Shown here piece after piece: positions 34,406-43,544 of a DNA stretch of 64,000 nt. The DNA is from Kribbella sp. VKM Ac-2568. GTDB taxonomy: Bacteria > Actinomycetota > Actinomycetes > Propionibacteriales > Kribbellaceae. Every line of letters begins with the position of its first letter. Position 1 is the stretch's first letter. The position numbers and the translations under genes were made by a program. A model generated the notes under the pieces. That model worked only from the letters and a program-made list of their open reading frames with translations. It had not been told where the DNA came from and did no database searches. The DNA is taken from assembly GCF_004345365.1 (NCBI RefSeq), contig NZ_SLVF01000001.1, forward strand, positions 744,001 through 808,000, written 5' to 3'.

Positions 34406-35014
34406 ATGGCCCGTTACACCGGACCCATGACCAAGAAGTCGCGCCGTCTCGGGGTCGACCTCGTCGGTGGCGACAAGGCGTTCGAGCGTCGTCCGTACCC
34501 GCCGGGTATGCACGGCCGCGGCCGTCCCAAGGAGAGCGAGTACCTGCTTCAGCTCCGTGAGAAGCAGAAGGCCCGTTACGCCTACGGCGTGCTGGAGAAG
34601 CAGTTCAGCCTGTACTACAAGGAGGCCTCGCGGCGTCCTGGTAAGACCGGTGACAACCTGCTGATCATCCTCGAGTCCCGCCTCGACAACGTCGTGTACC
34701 GCGCCGGTCTGGCCCGGACCCGTCGTCAGGCGCGTCAGCTCGTCGTGCACGGTCACTTCACCGTGAACGGCATCAAGGTGAACATCCCGTCGTACCGGGT
34801 CTCGGCCCACGACGTGATCGACGTCCGGCCGAAGTCGGCCGAGATGACGCCGTTCATCATCGCCAGGGAGACCCACTCCGAGCGAGTGGTTCCGGCCTGG
34901 CTCGAGGCGCTGCCCGAGCGGCTGCGGATCCTCGTGCACCAGCTGCCCACTCGGGCACAGATCGACACCCAGGTCGCCGAGCACCTGATCGTCGAGCTCT
35001 ACTCGAAGAACTGA
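34406..35014 (+). CDS. rpsD: 30S ribosomal protein S4, zinc-free form
   Basis: 202-residue S4, the 16S assembly initiator. No cysteines occur in the N-terminal region, so this is the zinc-independent form, unlike rpsN and rpmJ here. The S4 RNA-binding domain is near RLDNVVYRAGLARTRRQARQ. In E. coli S4 represses the alpha operon; control here is unknown. Confidence 0.97.
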   Translation: MARYTGPMTKKSRRLGVDLVGGDKAFERRPYPPGMHGRGRPKESEYLLQLREKQKARYAYGVLEKQFSLYYKEASRRPGKTGDNLLIILESRLDNVVYRAGLARTRRQARQLVVHGHFTVNGIKVNIPSYRVSAHDVIDVRPKSAEMTPFIIARETHSERVVPAWLEALPERLRILVHQLPTRAQIDTQVAEHLIVELYSKN

Positions 35015-35020
35015 CGTACT

Positions 35021-35052
35021 CCGCCCGCCGTGGCTCGCGCCGCGGCGGGCGG
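35021..35052 (+). terminator. hairpin between rpsD and rpoA
   Basis: CCGCCCGCCG (35021-35030) pairs perfectly with CGGCGGGCGG (35043-35052) over a 12-base loop, directly after the rpsD stop. It may reduce read-through or stabilise the upstream mRNA; rpoA follows 65 bases on. Confidence 0.5.
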
Positions 35053-35117
35053 GTCGTCACTCTTCGGTTCGCGACCTCAAATAGTGGTCGTCGCGGAACT
35101 AGAAGGAAGAACACACA

Positions 35118-36143
35118 GTGCTTATTGCGCAGCGTCCCACCCTGGCCGAAGAGGTCGTCGACGAGCACCGCTCGCGGTTCGTGATCGAGCCGCTGGAGCC
35201 GGGCTTCGGCTACACCCTCGGCAACTCCATCCGCCGTACCCTGCTGTCGTCCATCCCGGGCGCCGCCGTGACCAGCATCAAGGTCGACGGCGTGCTGCAC
35301 GAGTTCTCGACGGTTGCCGGGGTCAAGGAAGACGCCACCCAGCTGATCCTGAACCTCAAGGACCTGGTCGTCTCCTCCGAGCACGACGAGCCGGTCACCA
35401 TGTACCTGCGCAAGCAGGGCCCCGGTGACGTCACCGCCGCCGACATCGCGCCGCCGGCCGGCGTCGAGGTGCACAACCCGGACCTGAAGATCGCCACCCT
35501 GAACGAGAAGGGCCGGCTCGAGATGGAGCTGGTCGTCGAGCGGGGCCGCGGCTACGTGTCCGCGATCCAGAACAAGTCCGCCGACGCCGAGATCGGCCGG
35601 ATGCCGGTCGACTCGATCTACTCGCCGGTCCTCAAGGTCACCTACAAGGTCGAGGCGACCCGTGTCGAGCAGCGCACCGACTTCGACCGTCTCGTCGTGG
35701 ACGTCGAGACCAAGCCGTCGATGCTGCCCCGCGACGCCGTCGCGTCGGCCGGCAAGACGCTGGTCGAGCTGTTCGGCCTGGCCCGTGAGCTGAACGTCGA
35801 GGCCGAGGGCATCGACATCGGCCCGTCGCCGGTCGACGAGCAGATGGCGGCCGACTTGGCCCTGCCGGTCGAGGACCTGCAGCTGACCGTCCGGTCGTAC
35901 AACTGCCTCAAGCGTGAGGGCATCCACACCGTGGGTGAGCTGATCTCGCGCAGCGAGCAGGACCTGCTGGACATCCGCAACTTCGGCTCGAAGTCGATCG
36001 ACGAGGTCAAGCTGAAGCTGGCCGAGATGGGCCTGTCGCTGAAGGACTCGCCCCCCGGCTTCGACCTGCGCGCCGCTGCCGAGGCGTACGGCGACGACGC
36101 CGAGGACGAGGACGAGAGCTTCGCCGAGACCGAGCAGTACTGA
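35118..36143 (+). CDS. rpoA: RNA polymerase subunit alpha
   Basis: 341 residues. The N-terminal assembly domain (about 1-230, with [19 protein letters not shown]) is joined to the C-terminal domain that binds UP elements and activators ([25 protein letters not shown] segment near 255-275). It ends in an acidic Asp/Glu tail. GTG start preceded by AGAAGGAAG. Confidence 0.97.
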   Translation: MLIAQRPTLAEEVVDEHRSRFVIEPLEPGFGYTLGNSIRRTLLSSIPGAAVTSIKVDGVLHEFSTVAGVKEDATQLILNLKDLVVSSEHDEPVTMYLRKQGPGDVTAADIAPPAGVEVHNPDLKIATLNEKGRLEMELVVERGRGYVSAIQNKSADAEIGRMPVDSIYSPVLKVTYKVEATRVEQRTDFDRLVVDVETKPSMLPRDAVASAGKTLVELFGLARELNVEAEGIDIGPSPVDEQMAADLALPVEDLQLTVRSYNCLKREGIHTVGELISRSEQDLLDIRNFGSKSIDEVKLKLAEMGLSLKDSPPGFDLRAAAEAYGDDAEDEDESFAETEQY

Positions 36144-36215
36144 CAGTCCGGCCCTGCACCGCAAGGCCCATCCCAAGGTCCGACCCGGGCCTGAGATTTT
36201 CTGGAGTCAACAGAG

Positions 36216-36923
36216 ATGCCTACCCCTACCAAGGGATCCCGCCTCGGCGGCAGCCCGGCGCACGAGAAGCTGATCCTCAGCAACCTCGCGACCTCGCTGT
36301 TCGAGCACGGCTCGATCACCACCACCGCGACCAAGGCCAAGCGCCTGCAGCCGCTGGCGGAGTCGATGATCACCAAGGCCAAGCGTGGTGACCTCAACTC
36401 GCGTCGTCAGGTGATGAAGCGGATCCGCGACAAGTCCGTCGTGCACGTGCTGTTCACCGAGATCGGTGAGCGGTTCGCGGACCGTCCGGGCGGTTACACC
36501 CGGATCACCAAGCTCGGCCCCCGCAAGGGCGACAACGCCCCCATGGTGAAGATCGAGCTGGTCGAGGCCCTGGCGGACTCGCCGAAGGCCAAGGCCGCCG
36601 CGAAGAAGGCCACCCCGGCCAAGAAGGCGACGGCGAAGAAGGCCGCCGCCGAGGACGAGGCGAAGACCGAGGAGGCCGAGGCTCCGGCCGAGGAGACCAA
36701 GGTCCAGGACGTCGTGGCCGCCAAGTACGAGGGCTCCGCGGCCCCGAACGAGGACGGCTCGGCGCCGGAGGGCTTCGACATCAAGGGCAACGAGAACTCG
36801 ATGAAGTACCACACCACCGAGTCGCCCTGGTACGACCAGACCGAGGCTGAGGTCTGGTTCCAGACCGAAGAGGCCGCCGAGGCCGCCGGCTTCACCAAGG
36901 CCGGCGAGACCGAGGACAAGTAA
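36216..36923 (+). CDS. rplQ: 50S ribosomal protein L17 with extra C-terminal module
   Basis: 235 residues, about twice the usual L17. The core is residues 1-120 ([20 protein letters not shown] to [10 protein letters not shown]). Residues about 121-186 are a charged Lys/Ala then Glu/Ala linker. Residues about 187-229 form a compact non-repetitive module with the pattern IKGN..S..YH...[18 protein letters not shown]. From memory this pattern resembles a small actinobacterial module sometimes called the sunset domain, but I cannot confirm the name. L17 lies at the tunnel-exit side of the 50S. A terminator follows. Confidence 0.93.
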   Translation: MPTPTKGSRLGGSPAHEKLILSNLATSLFEHGSITTTATKAKRLQPLAESMITKAKRGDLNSRRQVMKRIRDKSVVHVLFTEIGERFADRPGGYTRITKLGPRKGDNAPMVKIELVEALADSPKAKAAAKKATPAKKATAKKAAAEDEAKTEEAEAPAEETKVQDVVAAKYEGSAAPNEDGSAPEGFDIKGNENSMKYHTTESPWYDQTEAEVWFQTEEAAEAAGFTKAGETEDK

Positions 36924-36940
36924 CACCTCGCAGTCGCTGT

Positions 36941-36974
36941 CAGCGCCTCTCCACTTTCGAGTGGAGGGGCGCTG
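36941..36974 (+). terminator. rplQ terminator with UUCG loop
   Basis: CAGCGCCTCTCCACT (36941-36955) pairs with AGTGGAGGGGCGCTG (36960-36974) across a TTCG tetraloop, with one G-U pair. It ends the alpha cluster 17 bases after the rplQ stop. Confidence 0.85.
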
Positions 36975-36991
36975 CTGCGTTAGATTGCCCT

Positions 36992-37804
36992 GTGCGTTGG
37001 CGAATTGACCTGAGGTACGACGGCACCGGTTTTCACGGCTGGGCCCGTCAGACAGCCCTCAGGACCGTGCAGGAAACCCTCGAGGAAGCGCTGCGGACCG
37101 TACTGCGGCTCCCGGAGCCTCCGGTGGTTACCTGCGCCGGGAGAACTGACACAGGAGTCCATGCCCGTGGCCAGGTGGCCCATGTGGACCTGGACACCCC
37201 TGTGACCGCCAGAGACCTGTTCAGGCGGCTCAACGGCGTACTGCCGGAGGATGTGGCCGTTACGGCGGTAGGGGAGGCTCCGGAGGGCTTCGACGCCAGG
37301 TTCTCCGCTTTGTCCCGTCGGTACGTCTACCGCGTCTGTGACGACCCGGCAGGCTGGGACCCGCTGCGCCGCCAGGAGGTACTGCGGGTCGGCAGGCCGC
37401 TGGACGTGGGCCGAATGAACCAGGCTGCTTCCGAGTTACTGGGCGAGCACGATTTCGCCGCCTTCTGCAAGAAGCGCGAGGGGGCGAGCACCGTCAGAGC
37501 CCTGCTGGACTTCTCCTGGGCCCGGGTGGCTCCCGGCCTTCTGGAGGGCACAGTGATCGCCGATGCCTTCTGCCATTCGATGGTGCGGGCTCTGGTGGGC
37601 TCGATCATCCCGGTGGGCGACGGACGCCGTGAGGTGGACTGGCCCGCCAGTGTGCTCGCCGCGCGCGTGCGGGACTCGGCAGTGACAGTGCTGCCCGCGC
37701 ACGGGCTCACCCTGGAAGAAGTGCGCTACCCAGCAGACGAAGAACTGGCCGCGCGGGCCGTGCAGTCCCGCCAGGTCAGGGGAGAGGTGTACCAGCGTGG
37801 CTGA
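36992..37804 (+). CDS. truA: tRNA pseudouridine synthase A
   Basis: 270-residue enzyme making pseudouridine at tRNA positions 38-40. The catalytic aspartate is in [10 protein letters not shown], and RYVYRV and [11 protein letters not shown] are further family motifs. GTG start shortly after the rplQ terminator. It overlaps the next gene by eight bases, starting a chain of four overlapping genes. Confidence 0.95.
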   Translation: MRWRIDLRYDGTGFHGWARQTALRTVQETLEEALRTVLRLPEPPVVTCAGRTDTGVHARGQVAHVDLDTPVTARDLFRRLNGVLPEDVAVTAVGEAPEGFDARFSALSRRYVYRVCDDPAGWDPLRRQEVLRVGRPLDVGRMNQAASELLGEHDFAAFCKKREGASTVRALLDFSWARVAPGLLEGTVIADAFCHSMVRALVGSIIPVGDGRREVDWPASVLAARVRDSAVTVLPAHGLTLEEVRYPADEELAARAVQSRQVRGEVYQRG

Positions 37805-38417
37805 CCACTACTTCTCGGCGGAGCCCACCTCGGCCGACGTACGGCGTACGGTCGAGGCGCGGATCTGGGGGCGCGAGTACACCTTCACCACGGCGACCGG
37901 AGTCTTCTCCCGGGACCGCCTGGACCTCGGTACGTCGGTCCTGCTGCGCGAGGTGCAGCCACCCAGCGGCGGCGGGACGTACCTCGACCTCGGGACGGGG
38001 TACGGGCCGATCGCCTGCGCACTGGCCGTGGAGGCTCCGGAGGCCCAGGTGTGGGCGGTCGACGTGAACAACCGGGCGCTCGAGCTGACCGCCGAGAACG
38101 CGAAGGCCGCCGACGTCGCGGACCGGGTGCACCCGGCGCTGGTGGACGACGTACCGGCCGACCTGCGGTTCGACGAGATCTGGTCCAACCCGGCGATCCA
38201 CATCGGCAAGCCCGAGCTGCACAGGATGCTGCTGCACTGGCTGGCCCGGCTTGCCCCCGGCGGCGTGGCATGGTTCGTCGTCGGCAAGAACCTGGGCGCG
38301 GACTCGCTGCAGCGATGGCTGACGGAGCAGGGGTACCCCTGCGAACGAACGGCCAGCGCGAAGGGTTTCAGGGTTCTGCGGGTGACTGCAACGAATGAGG
38401 CTCCAGCGCCGTCCTGA
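37797..38417 (+). CDS. RsmC-like class I methyltransferase
   Basis: 206-residue SAM-dependent methyltransferase of the MTS/RsmC type. The SAM site is [16 protein letters not shown], the acidic loop is [12 protein letters not shown], and the catalytic motif is SNPAIHIGK, where the usual motif is NPPF/NPPI. This short form lacks the N-terminal duplicated domain of E. coli RsmC. Probable target is 16S rRNA guanosine, not certain. GTG start inside the truA end. Confidence 0.82.
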   Translation: MADHYFSAEPTSADVRRTVEARIWGREYTFTTATGVFSRDRLDLGTSVLLREVQPPSGGGTYLDLGTGYGPIACALAVEAPEAQVWAVDVNNRALELTAENAKAADVADRVHPALVDDVPADLRFDEIWSNPAIHIGKPELHRMLLHWLARLAPGGVAWFVVGKNLGADSLQRWLTEQGYPCERTASAKGFRVLRVTATNEAPAPS

Positions 38418-38955
38418 GGGTATGGAGGCAGCCTTGGCGGCAGCAGAGGCGCACACCGGCGCGATCGACTTCGAGCTGTGGGTGACGGAGAAGTCGGACG
38501 CGCTGCTGCGGTTCGCCTACATCCTCACCGGTGACGTCACGCTGGCCGAGGATGCGGTCCAGGACGCCCTCACGACGGCCTGTGCGCGCTGGGGCCGGGT
38601 CAGCCGGGCCGACGACCCCGAGGCGTACGTGAAGCGGATGGTGGTCAACGCGCACATCTCCTGGTGGCGCCGCTTCCGCCGCCGCGAGGCACCGGCCGCG
38701 GAGCCCACTCGAACAGCACCGGCCTCGCCGGATGGCACAGCCGCCCGGGCCGACGCGGAAGCCGTTTGGGCCCTCTGTGCGACCCTCCCGGACCGGCAAC
38801 GCGCCGCGGTGGTGCTGCGCTTCTACGAGGAGCTCTCGTACGCCGAGATCGGAGTACTGCTGCATTGTGCGGAGGCGACAGCCAGATCGCACGTCCACCG
38901 GGCCCTGGGGGTCCTGAAGAACACGCTGAGCAGGGAAGGAGCCGAGGATGCCTGA
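38395..38955 (+). CDS. ECF sigma factor, SigE-family type
   Basis: 186-residue sigma factor with region 2 (LRFAYILTGDVTLAEDAVQDAL) and region 4 (LPDRQRAAVVLRFYEELSYAEIG) and no extra C-terminal domain. The pattern matches the actinobacterial SigE-type group that pairs with an adjacent membrane protein. The chosen ATG lies inside the methyltransferase gene with GGGTGA upstream; an ATG at 38422 is also possible. It overlaps the next gene by eight bases. Confidence 0.88.
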   Translation: MRLQRRPEGMEAALAAAEAHTGAIDFELWVTEKSDALLRFAYILTGDVTLAEDAVQDALTTACARWGRVSRADDPEAYVKRMVVNAHISWWRRFRRREAPAAEPTRTAPASPDGTAARADAEAVWALCATLPDRQRAAVVLRFYEELSYAEIGVLLHCAEATARSHVHRALGVLKNTLSREGAEDA

Positions 38956-39712
38956 ACCGGAGTACGGGCCTGAGCAGGAACTCGGCCCCAAGATCGCCGA
39001 CGCTCTCCAGACCAAGGCGCACACCGCCCGTGGGCTGCAGGCTCGCGGACTGGCTCAGGTGGCGCGTAAGCGGGTTCGCCGCCGCCGGCAGACGTTGATC
39101 GCTGGCTCGGCGGCTGTGGTGGTTGCCCTGTCGATCGGTGGTGTCTGGGGTGCCATCGGCGGTCCTTCGCCGGTCTCGACGAGCGCCGACAGCAGCAGCG
39201 CCGGGGGTGCGGGCGACGCTGACTCCAAGGAGGCGGCGCCGTCCTTGCCGGGTCCGGCCTGTCCGGAGCAACACCCGATCCTGACGGCCGGCAGTCACGA
39301 GGCAGTGCCGGCCGGTGTCGGCCTCGATGTGGAACTTCCGGTCTACGGGCTCCAGGCGTGCCGCTACCGGCTCCTGGCGGGCGACACGATGCTGCTGGGC
39401 GCGGCGACCTTCAACGCGACCACGGCCCAGCAGGTGGTCGACGCCATCAAGGTGCTCCCCGAGCGGAACCCGACGCTGCCCGTCTTCAAGTGCACGCCGG
39501 ACACGGCCCGTCCGTCGGAGGCGATCGTCCTGCGCTTCGACACCAGGCTCGGCATCCGCGAGATCTGGGTCGGCTACGACGGCTGCTCCTCGGCCGGCTT
39601 CTTCACCGGCTCGCGCACCTTCGGCCTGTACGCCGCCCCCCTCAAACTCTTCATGACCGGCACGGTCCGCCCCACCGGCGGCACCTACCTCGACCACCTC
39701 AAGGGCTGGTAG
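38948..39712 (+). CDS. membrane partner of the sigma factor (putative anti-sigma)
   Basis: 254 residues. A cytoplasmic N-terminus of about 48 residues ends in a basic run (RKRVRRRR), followed by one membrane helix (about 49-71) and an extracytoplasmic domain of about 180 residues with four cysteines. The tight overlap with the sigma gene argues for an anti-sigma or accessory role. No zinc-containing anti-sigma motif (HxxxCxxC) is present, so the mechanism is unclear. Its stop abuts the stop of the convergent HEAKH gene. Confidence 0.6.
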   Translation: MPEPEYGPEQELGPKIADALQTKAHTARGLQARGLAQVARKRVRRRRQTLIAGSAAVVVALSIGGVWGAIGGPSPVSTSADSSSAGGAGDADSKEAAPSLPGPACPEQHPILTAGSHEAVPAGVGLDVELPVYGLQACRYRLLAGDTMLLGAATFNATTAQQVVDAIKVLPERNPTLPVFKCTPDTARPSEAIVLRFDTRLGIREIWVGYDGCSSAGFFTGSRTFGLYAAPLKLFMTGTVRPTGGTYLDHLKGW

Positions 39713-40732
39713 CTACTCCAACGACTGCCCATGCCCCCGCCTGCTGTTCAGCTGCCGCACGTTGTCCGGTACCGCGCCGTCCCCGCCACTCGCCCGGAAG
39801 GACGCGTCAGGCGGCGTCTGCCCACCCAGAAACTTCCGCAGGTGGTCGACCTCAGGATCAGGGGCTGCCTGGTTGATCGCCTGGTCGCGGTGCCAGTCGC
39901 GGTAGTGATTCTCGATGCCGGTTGTTGAGGTGCTCAAGGCGATCACCGCGCGGCCGGCACTCTGGTGACCGGCGATGCTCTTGGCCACGTCGGACTGGAG
40001 TTCGCTGCCTTGCGCGGCTGCGACATCTGCCAGGTGTGGCCGCATCGCCTGGACCAGTTGGGTTCTGACCACCTCCCGATGTTCGGCGGGCATAACGTCG
40101 CCCAGCCGCTCGTCGATCACCATGTCGGCGACGGCTGCCCAGCGGTCGGTTCGGTCCGCCTGCTCGAGGCCTTCGCGTACCTGGCTCTGGGGCAGGCCGG
40201 AGACCGCTGCCGCACCGCGAATCAGTTCGTCGGACGCCGCTGTGTAGGCCGGATAGGAGTCGATCGACTCGGTGCTGAGCAGTCCCGGCTGCGCGCGGTC
40301 CATGCCGATGTCCTGGATCACGTCGTCGACGTTCTCGTGCGCCCAGGTCTCGGTCAGCCCTTCCTCCAGCGCCAGGGTGTCGGGGGAGTAGACCGGGGTC
40401 GCGCCGGGAGCACTGTCATCCCCGAGCGTGTTGCTCAGGTGCTTGGCCTCATGGACCACGGTGAGGACAGCATCCCGCGCATTGACCAGTTCGTCCTCGG
40501 TGAGCGGTCGGCCGGCGGTATAGGCCTGGGCGACCGGTTTGAGCACCCTGTCGACGTTGACAGTCATCCCACCGTCGTCCATGGCACTCCCGCCGGCGTT
40601 CGACCGCGTTTCCTCGTACAGCTCGCCGTTCCAGCGCGACGCGGTACCGGACAGCTTCTCCACCGACCGGACGACGCCGGCTACCCAGAGGTACTCGTTG
40701 CTGTTGGGTGGTACCGGTCGACCCGCGCTCAT
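39713..40732 (-). CDS. HEAKH metallopeptidase-like protein of unknown family
   Basis: 339-residue predicted soluble protein. HEAKH at residues 94-98 fits the HExxH zinc motif. EEGLTETWAHE at 123-133 offers a third ligand (Glu124 or Glu128) about 25-30 residues on, as in gluzincin peptidases. A SESIDSYP region and a helical second half follow; the last 40 residues are low complexity. There is no signal peptide or membrane segment. It lies five bases after a small helical protein gene, so the two form an operon. Function unknown; peptidase activity is inferred only from the motif. Confidence 0.6.
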   Translation of the reverse strand: MSAGRPVPPNSNEYLWVAGVVRSVEKLSGTASRWNGELYEETRSNAGGSAMDDGGMTVNVDRVLKPVAQAYTAGRPLTEDELVNARDAVLTVVHEAKHLSNTLGDDSAPGATPVYSPDTLALEEGLTETWAHENVDDVIQDIGMDRAQPGLLSTESIDSYPAYTAASDELIRGAAAVSGLPQSQVREGLEQADRTDRWAAVADMVIDERLGDVMPAEHREVVRTQLVQAMRPHLADVAAAQGSELQSDVAKSIAGHQSAGRAVIALSTSTTGIENHYRDWHRDQAINQAAPDPEVDHLRKFLGGQTPPDASFRASGGDGAVPDNVRQLNSRRGHGQSLE

Positions 40733-40737
40733 CCGGC

Positions 40738-41151
40738 CTAACTCTGCAGGTGGTCGATCAGCCGGACCAGCGGGCTGTTGAGCCTGCGGATCGCTCCGGC
40801 CTCGCGGACCGGCGCCTCGTCGGCGAGGGCGCCGATCTGCTCGATGGTCCGCTCGAGCTGAGGTATCCGGGTCCCGGCCGGTCCGTCGCCATTGATCGCC
40901 CGGGCGAACAGGACCTGGGCCTGCTGGAACTGCTCGCTGCTCGCCTTGGCGGGACCGGCGAGCAGGCGGGGCAGTTGGCCGGCGCGAAAGCGCGCGCGTT
41001 CGCGGCCGCGCTCGTCCTGGACTTGTTCCGCCAGGTTGCGCAGTCGCTCGCCCTCGGCCTGCACCACGTCGGGCGTGGCGCCCTTGAGGTCGGACAGCAG
41101 CCGCCTCATCTCGGCCTGGAAGGTCTCGTAGTCGACCGGCTCGTCGTTCAT
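40738..41151 (-). CDS. small helical protein, partner of the HEAKH protein
   Basis: 137 residues, almost entirely predicted helix with charged heptad-like stretches (YETFQAEMRRLLSDLKG; AEGERLRNLAEQVQDERGRE). No signal peptide. The start is the ATG after AGGGAG; an upstream in-frame start adds unrelated residues. First gene of the two-gene operon. It could be a chaperone, inhibitor or secretion adaptor for the downstream protein, but this is speculation. I do not recognise the family. Confidence 0.55.
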   Translation of the reverse strand: MNDEPVDYETFQAEMRRLLSDLKGATPDVVQAEGERLRNLAEQVQDERGRERARFRAGQLPRLLAGPAKASSEQFQQAQVLFARAINGDGPAGTRIPQLERTIEQIGALADEAPVREAGAIRRLNSPLVRLIDHLQS

Positions 41152-41222
41152 CGGGCTCCCTGTTCGCTCGGCGTAGACGATAACGGTTCGCGGTCGCACG
41201 GAGCGCCGGTCAGACTGGGGGT

Positions 41223-42905
41223 ATGGGTCATGTGGATGTCGCCGGGATCGGGTTCGAGTTGCCGGACGGGCGGGTGTTGCTGGACGACATCACGTTCCGG
41301 GTCGGGGACGGGGCCAAGGTCGCGCTGGTCGGCGCGAACGGGTCCGGGAAGACCACGCTGACCAGGATCATCGCGGGCGACCTGAAGCCACACAGCGGGA
41401 GCATCGGGCGGTCCGGTGGGCTCGGCGTGATGCGGCAGTTCGTCGGGTCGGTGCGGGACGAGACCACCGTCCGCGACCTGCTGCTCGGTGTCGCGCCGGA
41501 GCGGATCCAGACGGCCGCCGCGAAGCTCGACCAGGCCGAGTTGGCGATGATGGAGGCCGACGACGAGAAGACCCAGTTGCGCTACGCCCACGCCGTCTCC
41601 GAGTGGGGCGAGGCCGGCGGGTACGACGCCGAGGTGCTGTGGGACGTCTGTACTACGGCCGCCCTCGGCATCTCCTTCGACAACTGCCGGTGGCGCGAGG
41701 TGAAGACGCTGTCGGGTGGTGAGCAGAAGCGGCTCGTGCTGGAGGCGCTGCTGCGCGGGCCGGACGAGGTACTGATGCTCGACGAGCCGGACAACTACCT
41801 CGACGTGCCCGGCAAGCGCTGGCTGGAGGAGCAGCTCAACGCCACCCAGAAGACGGTGCTCTACATCAGCCACGACCGTGAGCTGCTGGCCAACACCGCG
41901 ACCCGGATCGTCACCGTCGAACTAGGGGCCGCGGGCAACACCGCGTGGACCCACGGCGGCGGTTTCCGGACGTACCACGCGGCCCGCGAGCACCGGTTCG
42001 AGCGGTTCGAGGAGCTCCGCAAGGTCTGGGACGACGAGCACGCCAAGCTGCGCGCGCAGATGCTGATGTACAAGCAGAAGGCGGCCTACAACTCCGACAT
42101 GGCGTCACGCTACCGGGCGGCGCAGACCCGGTTGCGGAAGTTCGAGGAGGCCGGGCCGCCAGAGGCGATCCCGCGCGAGCAGAAGGTCAGCATGCGGCTG
42201 ACCGGCGGCCGCACCGGCAAGCGCGCGGTCGTCTGCACCGGCGTCGAGCTGACCGGCCTGATGAAGCCGTTCGACCTCGAGGTCTGGTACGGCGAACGCG
42301 TGGCCGTCCTCGGCTCGAACGGCTCGGGCAAGTCGCACTTCCTGCGCCTGCTCGCGAACGGCGGTTCCGACCCGGACATCGAGCACCAGCCCGTCGGGGA
42401 GGTGGCGATCCCACCGGTCGCGCACACCGGCAACGCCAAGCTCGGTGCGCGCGTGCGGCCCGGGTGGTTCGCGCAGACGCACGAGCACCCGGAGTTGGTC
42501 GGCAAGACATTGCTGGAGATCCTGCATCGCGGTGACGACCACCGCGAGGGCATGGGCCGCGAGCTGGCCTCGCGAAAGCTGGATCGGTACGAGCTGGCCC
42601 ACGCCGCCGAGCAGACCTTCGACAGCCTGTCGGGCGGTCAGCAGGCGCGGTTCCAGATCCTCCTGCTCGAGCTGTCCGGCGCCACGCTGCTGCTGCTCGA
42701 CGAGCCAACCGACAACCTGGACGTGGAGTCGGCCGAGGCGCTGGAGGAGGGCCTGGACTCCTTCGACGGCACAGTGCTGGCCGTCACCCACGACCGCTGG
42801 TTCTCCCGCGGCTTCGACCGCTTCCTGGTCTTCGGCAGCGACGGCTCGGTCTACGAGTCCCCGGAGCCCGTTTGGGACGAGGGCCGAGTAGAGCGCGCTC
42901 GCTAG
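41223..42905 (+). CDS. ABC-F family ATPase
   Basis: 560-residue protein with two ATPase domains and no membrane segment. Walker A motifs are GANGSGKTT and GSNGSGKSH, and signatures are LSGGEQKR and LSGGQQAR. The first Walker B region reads LDEPDNYLD, where most ABC-F proteins have DEPTNHLD; the second has DEPTDNLD. The inter-domain linker (about 255-320) is long, charged and helical. ABC-F proteins act on the ribosome in translation or antibiotic protection; the role here is unknown. CAGACT lies seven bases before the ATG, suggesting a leaderless transcript. Confidence 0.92.
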   Translation: MGHVDVAGIGFELPDGRVLLDDITFRVGDGAKVALVGANGSGKTTLTRIIAGDLKPHSGSIGRSGGLGVMRQFVGSVRDETTVRDLLLGVAPERIQTAAAKLDQAELAMMEADDEKTQLRYAHAVSEWGEAGGYDAEVLWDVCTTAALGISFDNCRWREVKTLSGGEQKRLVLEALLRGPDEVLMLDEPDNYLDVPGKRWLEEQLNATQKTVLYISHDRELLANTATRIVTVELGAAGNTAWTHGGGFRTYHAAREHRFERFEELRKVWDDEHAKLRAQMLMYKQKAAYNSDMASRYRAAQTRLRKFEEAGPPEAIPREQKVSMRLTGGRTGKRAVVCTGVELTGLMKPFDLEVWYGERVAVLGSNGSGKSHFLRLLANGGSDPDIEHQPVGEVAIPPVAHTGNAKLGARVRPGWFAQTHEHPELVGKTLLEILHRGDDHREGMGRELASRKLDRYELAHAAEQTFDSLSGGQQARFQILLLELSGATLLLLDEPTDNLDVESAEALEEGLDSFDGTVLAVTHDRWFSRGFDRFLVFGSDGSVYESPEPVWDEGRVERAR

Positions 42906-42928
42906 TCGCAGTACTGCGGCATGGGCTG

Positions 42929-42955
42929 CTCCCAGCTCGCTAGACGGGCTGGGGG
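42929..42955. terminator. hairpin between convergent ABC-F and acetyltransferase genes
   Basis: CTCCCAGC (42929-42936) pairs with GCTGGGGG (42948-42955) with one wobble. A perfect 12-base palindrome CGCAGTACTGCG sits just before it at 42907-42918. It could serve both converging transcripts. Confidence 0.4.
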
Positions 42956-43485
42956 CGGTCCACGCGGTACACGTAGTGAAGTGGGTCGTCGATGGGGTTG
43001 TCAGGCTCCATCGGGCCTTCGGCCACGCGGCGGAAGCCGGTCCGCTCCAGCGCCCGCCAGGACGGCCGATTGCCGGCCACCACCGCGACCATGATCGCGG
43101 CCGAGTCCGGGTACGCCGACCAGGTGTCCGCGACGATGGCCGCGATCATCGCGGTCCCGATGCCCTGACCCGTGAGCCCGGCCTCGCCGATCAGGTAGTC
43201 GATCGTCGCCGTCTCGGCCGGTACGTCGGTCAGCGCCTCGAACTCGGTCAGGTACTCCGGATAGTCGCGCAGCTTGCACCGCTGGATCAGGCCCACCGGG
43301 AGATCGTCCCGCAGTACCAGCAGGTCCTCCGACGGTTCACCGCCGTCGGCGCTCGTCCCGAAGTCGCGCTCGACGGCCTCCGGGCTCGTCTCGTGGTTCC
43401 ACCAGCGCGCGACGTGCGGGTTCGCCAGCCACCCGGCCAGCAACGGGAACTCGGCACGGGTCAACCGGCGGAAGCTGTAGCTCAT
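42940..43485 (-). CDS. GNAT acetyltransferase, AAC(6')-like
   Basis: 181-residue GNAT protein. The acetyl-CoA loop is GQGIGTAM near residues 106-113, and the N-terminal AGWLANPHVARWWN is similar in layout to aminoglycoside 6'-acetyltransferases and siderophore acetylases. The true start is the ATG after AGGAGGGG; the frame is open much further upstream, but that part is not protein-like. The substrate is unknown, and resistance should not be assumed. Confidence 0.85.
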   Translation of the reverse strand: MSYSFRRLTRAEFPLLAGWLANPHVARWWNHETSPEAVERDFGTSADGGEPSEDLLVLRDDLPVGLIQRCKLRDYPEYLTEFEALTDVPAETATIDYLIGEAGLTGQGIGTAMIAAIVADTWSAYPDSAAIMVAVVAGNRPSWRALERTGFRRVAEGPMEPDNPIDDPLHYVYRVDRPQPV

Positions 43486-43544
43486 GTCCCCTCCTGACAG
43501 CTGCTGACGCCAAAACCATAGATCAACCGTCAGCCTCACGCGCT

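Noticed and set aside
42940..43485. calling the GNAT protein an aminoglycoside resistance enzyme
   Set aside because: Layout resembles AAC(6') enzymes, but substrate residues cannot be assigned by eye and the GNAT family is too diverse.
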